Origin: CAYFJO01 sp964343305
GTDB lineage: Bacteria; Planctomycetota; Planctomycetia; Pirellulales; Pirellulaceae
Reading direction: 5' to 3'
Length of the DNA stretch: 5,569 nucleotides
NCBI GenBank assembly: GCA_964343305.1
Contig: CAYFJO010000626.1
Coordinates: forward strand, 1 to 5,569
Shown piece after piece: positions 4,468 through 5,569 of this stretch (positions are counted from its first letter, which is position 1; each line of letters starts with the position of its first letter). Made by a program: the position numbers and the translations under genes. The notes under the pieces were generated by a model. It did no database searches. It saw nothing but the letters and a program-made list of their open reading frames with translations, and was not told the DNA's origin.

Positions 4468-5319
4468 ATGCAAATCATCATCACCGCTGTGGGACCCGAC
4501 AACGTTCGTTTGGCGGACCCCATTATTCACTACGTCACGGGCCAGGGTGCCAACATCGCCGAGATCCAGATGTACGATCACGATGAAGAGGCGCTGTTTG
4601 CCATGCTTCTGCGCATCGAATTGCCATCCGACCAATACGAGCCGCTGCGCGACGCATTAACGGAGATTGGCGACATCAAAAAGCTCTCTGTGCGAGTCTG
4701 GTCGCCGGAACAACGCCAGCGGCCTCGTTTGGCAATTTGCGCGACCTACCGTCCCGAACCGGCGTTGGCGGTTTTGCGCGCCATGCGCGATGGGCAAATC
4801 AAAGCCGACGCGGCCGTCATGATCGGCAACCGAAATGCGTGCCGCGGAATCGCCGAACAGTTCAATGTCGACTGGCAACAGATCGGCGACGACAAAGGAA
4901 AAGCGGACGACGATCAGATGATCGAAATCTGTGACGAACATGAAGTCGACTACATCATCCTGGCGCGCTACATGCGTATCCTGCCCGCGGCCAGTTGCTG
5001 GAAGTACGCCGGCGGACGCATCATCAATTTGCATCATGGGCTGCTACCCAGTTTCCCTGGCATGCGGCCCTATCACGAAGCACACGCGTGCCACATGCTG
5101 ACCTACGGCGCCACATGCCACTTTATCGTTCCTGAATTGGACGCCGGCAATCAGATTATCAATCAATCAACGTTCACCGTCCCGCCCAGCGCCAAATTGG
5201 ATGACATTCTCCGACTCGGCCAAGAAGACAACGAACCCAGATGTCTGGTCGAAGGCGTCCGCCGCGTTGTCGATCGGGAAGTCCAGCTTCACTTTCACCG
5301 CGTTGTCGCCCGGACCTAG
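4468..5319 (+). CDS. purU: Formyltetrahydrofolate deformylase (PurU-like)
   Basis: A 283-aa cytosolic enzyme. PurU hydrolyses 10-formyl-tetrahydrofolate to formate and tetrahydrofolate, balancing the one-carbon pool and feeding formate to purine synthesis. The N-terminal ACT-like domain (about 1-80; GANIAEIQMYDHDEEALFAMLLRIE at 27-51) precedes a formyltransferase core (about 86-283). Core landmarks are LARYMRILP at 165-173, IINLHHGLLPSFPGMRPYHEA at 185-205 and GATCHFI at 214-220. The catalytic Asn-His-Asp triad of the formyltransferase family maps to N187, H189 and D225, and the 36-residue H-to-D spacing matches E. coli PurN. ATG at 4468 is preferred to an earlier in-frame start upstream because the ACT strand begins here and length then fits the family. 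No clear Shine-Dalgarno precedes it. Oddities: the usual D-x-G-P-I-I is DAGNQII, and the ACT P-D-x-x-G loop reads PDNVRLAD. A diverged hydrolase or transformylase is possible. Confidence 0.87.
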   Translation: MQIIITAVGPDNVRLADPIIHYVTGQGANIAEIQMYDHDEEALFAMLLRIELPSDQYEPLRDALTEIGDIKKLSVRVWSPEQRQRPRLAICATYRPEPALAVLRAMRDGQIKADAAVMIGNRNACRGIAEQFNVDWQQIGDDKGKADDDQMIEICDEHEVDYIILARYMRILPAASCWKYAGGRIINLHHGLLPSFPGMRPYHEAHACHMLTYGATCHFIVPELDAGNQIINQSTFTVPPSAKLDDILRLGQEDNEPRCLVEGVRRVVDREVQLHFHRVVART

Positions 5320-5335
5320 ATGAACTCTCTTCAAC

Positions 5336-5339
5336 AGGA
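5336..5339 (+). promoter_or_regulatory. Shine-Dalgarno site of the DUF502 gene
   Basis: AGGA lies 9 nt before the ATG at 5349, just after purU ends. It fixes the start of the partial gene and suggests that it is translated from the purU transcript. Confidence 0.5.
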
Positions 5340-5348
5340 TCCCCCTTG

Positions 5349-5569
5349 ATGAGTCAGCCCGAAAACACTCCCGCCCCAGACGATGACGCGCCTCCATTCG
5401 TGATCTTGCTGCGCTTTATTCGCAGTCGCTTGTTCAGCGGTTTGATGGTCGCACTACCGATCGTCATTACGATCGCCATCATCTACTACCTCTACTCAAC
5501 GCTGCGCCAACTGCTGATCGACCCGATCGCCAACCTGATCGTGCGCTTCTGGGGCAGTTCGCAGATGAA
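5349..5569 (+). CDS. DUF502 family membrane protein (N-terminal part, runs off the window)
   Basis: Only the first 73 codons are present; the frame is open at the window end. After a proline- and aspartate-rich cytoplasmic start (residues 3-16) comes RFIRSRLFSGLMVALPIVIT, closely matching the DUF502 opening pattern of a basic segment, F-x-x-G-L and a proline-containing hydrophobic stretch. One transmembrane helix is clear at about 29-50, followed by an amphipathic LRQLLIDPIANLIVRF segment at 52-67. DUF502 proteins are inner-membrane proteins of unknown biochemical role, so no function is assigned. The start is supported by AGGA upstream. It begins 29 bp after the purU stop on the same strand, so cotranscription is likely, though a functional link to folate metabolism is not established. 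Confidence 0.78.
   Translation, partial: MSQPENTPAPDDDAPPFVILLRFIRSRLFSGLMVALPIVITIAIIYYLYSTLRQLLIDPIANLIVRFWGSSQM

Noticed and set aside
4657..5037. Open frame of 126 codons on the minus strand
   Set aside because: Opposite the PurU catalytic core; no recognisable motif or ribosome site.

Overview
The window looks like a piece of a Planctomycetota chromosome, most likely a Pirellulaceae/Rhodopirellula-type organism. This is inferred from moderate GC content, loosely packed genes, a FixJ-like response regulator standing alone, a DUF502-type membrane protein, and several short palindromic or heptameric repeats of a style I associate from memory with planctomycete genomes. No rRNA, tRNA, CRISPR array, transposase gene or phage gene is visible.

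Left part, 1-3000, minus strand: a tight three-gene operon read right to left. It encodes an SpsF-like cytidylyltransferase (2293-3000), a Gfo/Idh/MocA NAD(P)-dependent sugar oxidoreductase (1292-2296, GTG start) and a DegT/DnrJ/EryC1/StrS PLP aminotransferase (78-1295). Both junctions are 4-bp overlaps (GTGA and ATGA), and each downstream gene has its Shine-Dalgarno inside the gene before it. A dehydrogenase making a keto group, an aminotransferase converting it to an amine and a nucleotidyltransferase for activation suggest a surface amino-sugar or nonulosonate-like pathway. A ribosome-binding site and ATG at the extreme left edge suggest that the operon continues.

The aminotransferase gene carries two repeat-derived segments. 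One is an in-frame heptanucleotide repeat tract in a loop just before the catalytic lysine. The other is a palindromic repeat that forms its C-terminal residues. A second copy of the same palindrome lies inverted just past the stop codon and has a compensatory base-pair change.

Middle, 3001-3712: a long divergent intergenic region with no convincing gene. It holds a 30-bp perfect inverted repeat with a 9-nt loop, several smaller dyads and a possible decayed coding remnant.

Right part, plus strand: a LuxR/FixJ-type response regulator (3713-4342), a PurU-like formyltetrahydrofolate deformylase (4468-5319), and the start of a DUF502 membrane protein (5349 to the window end). The last two probably form an operon.
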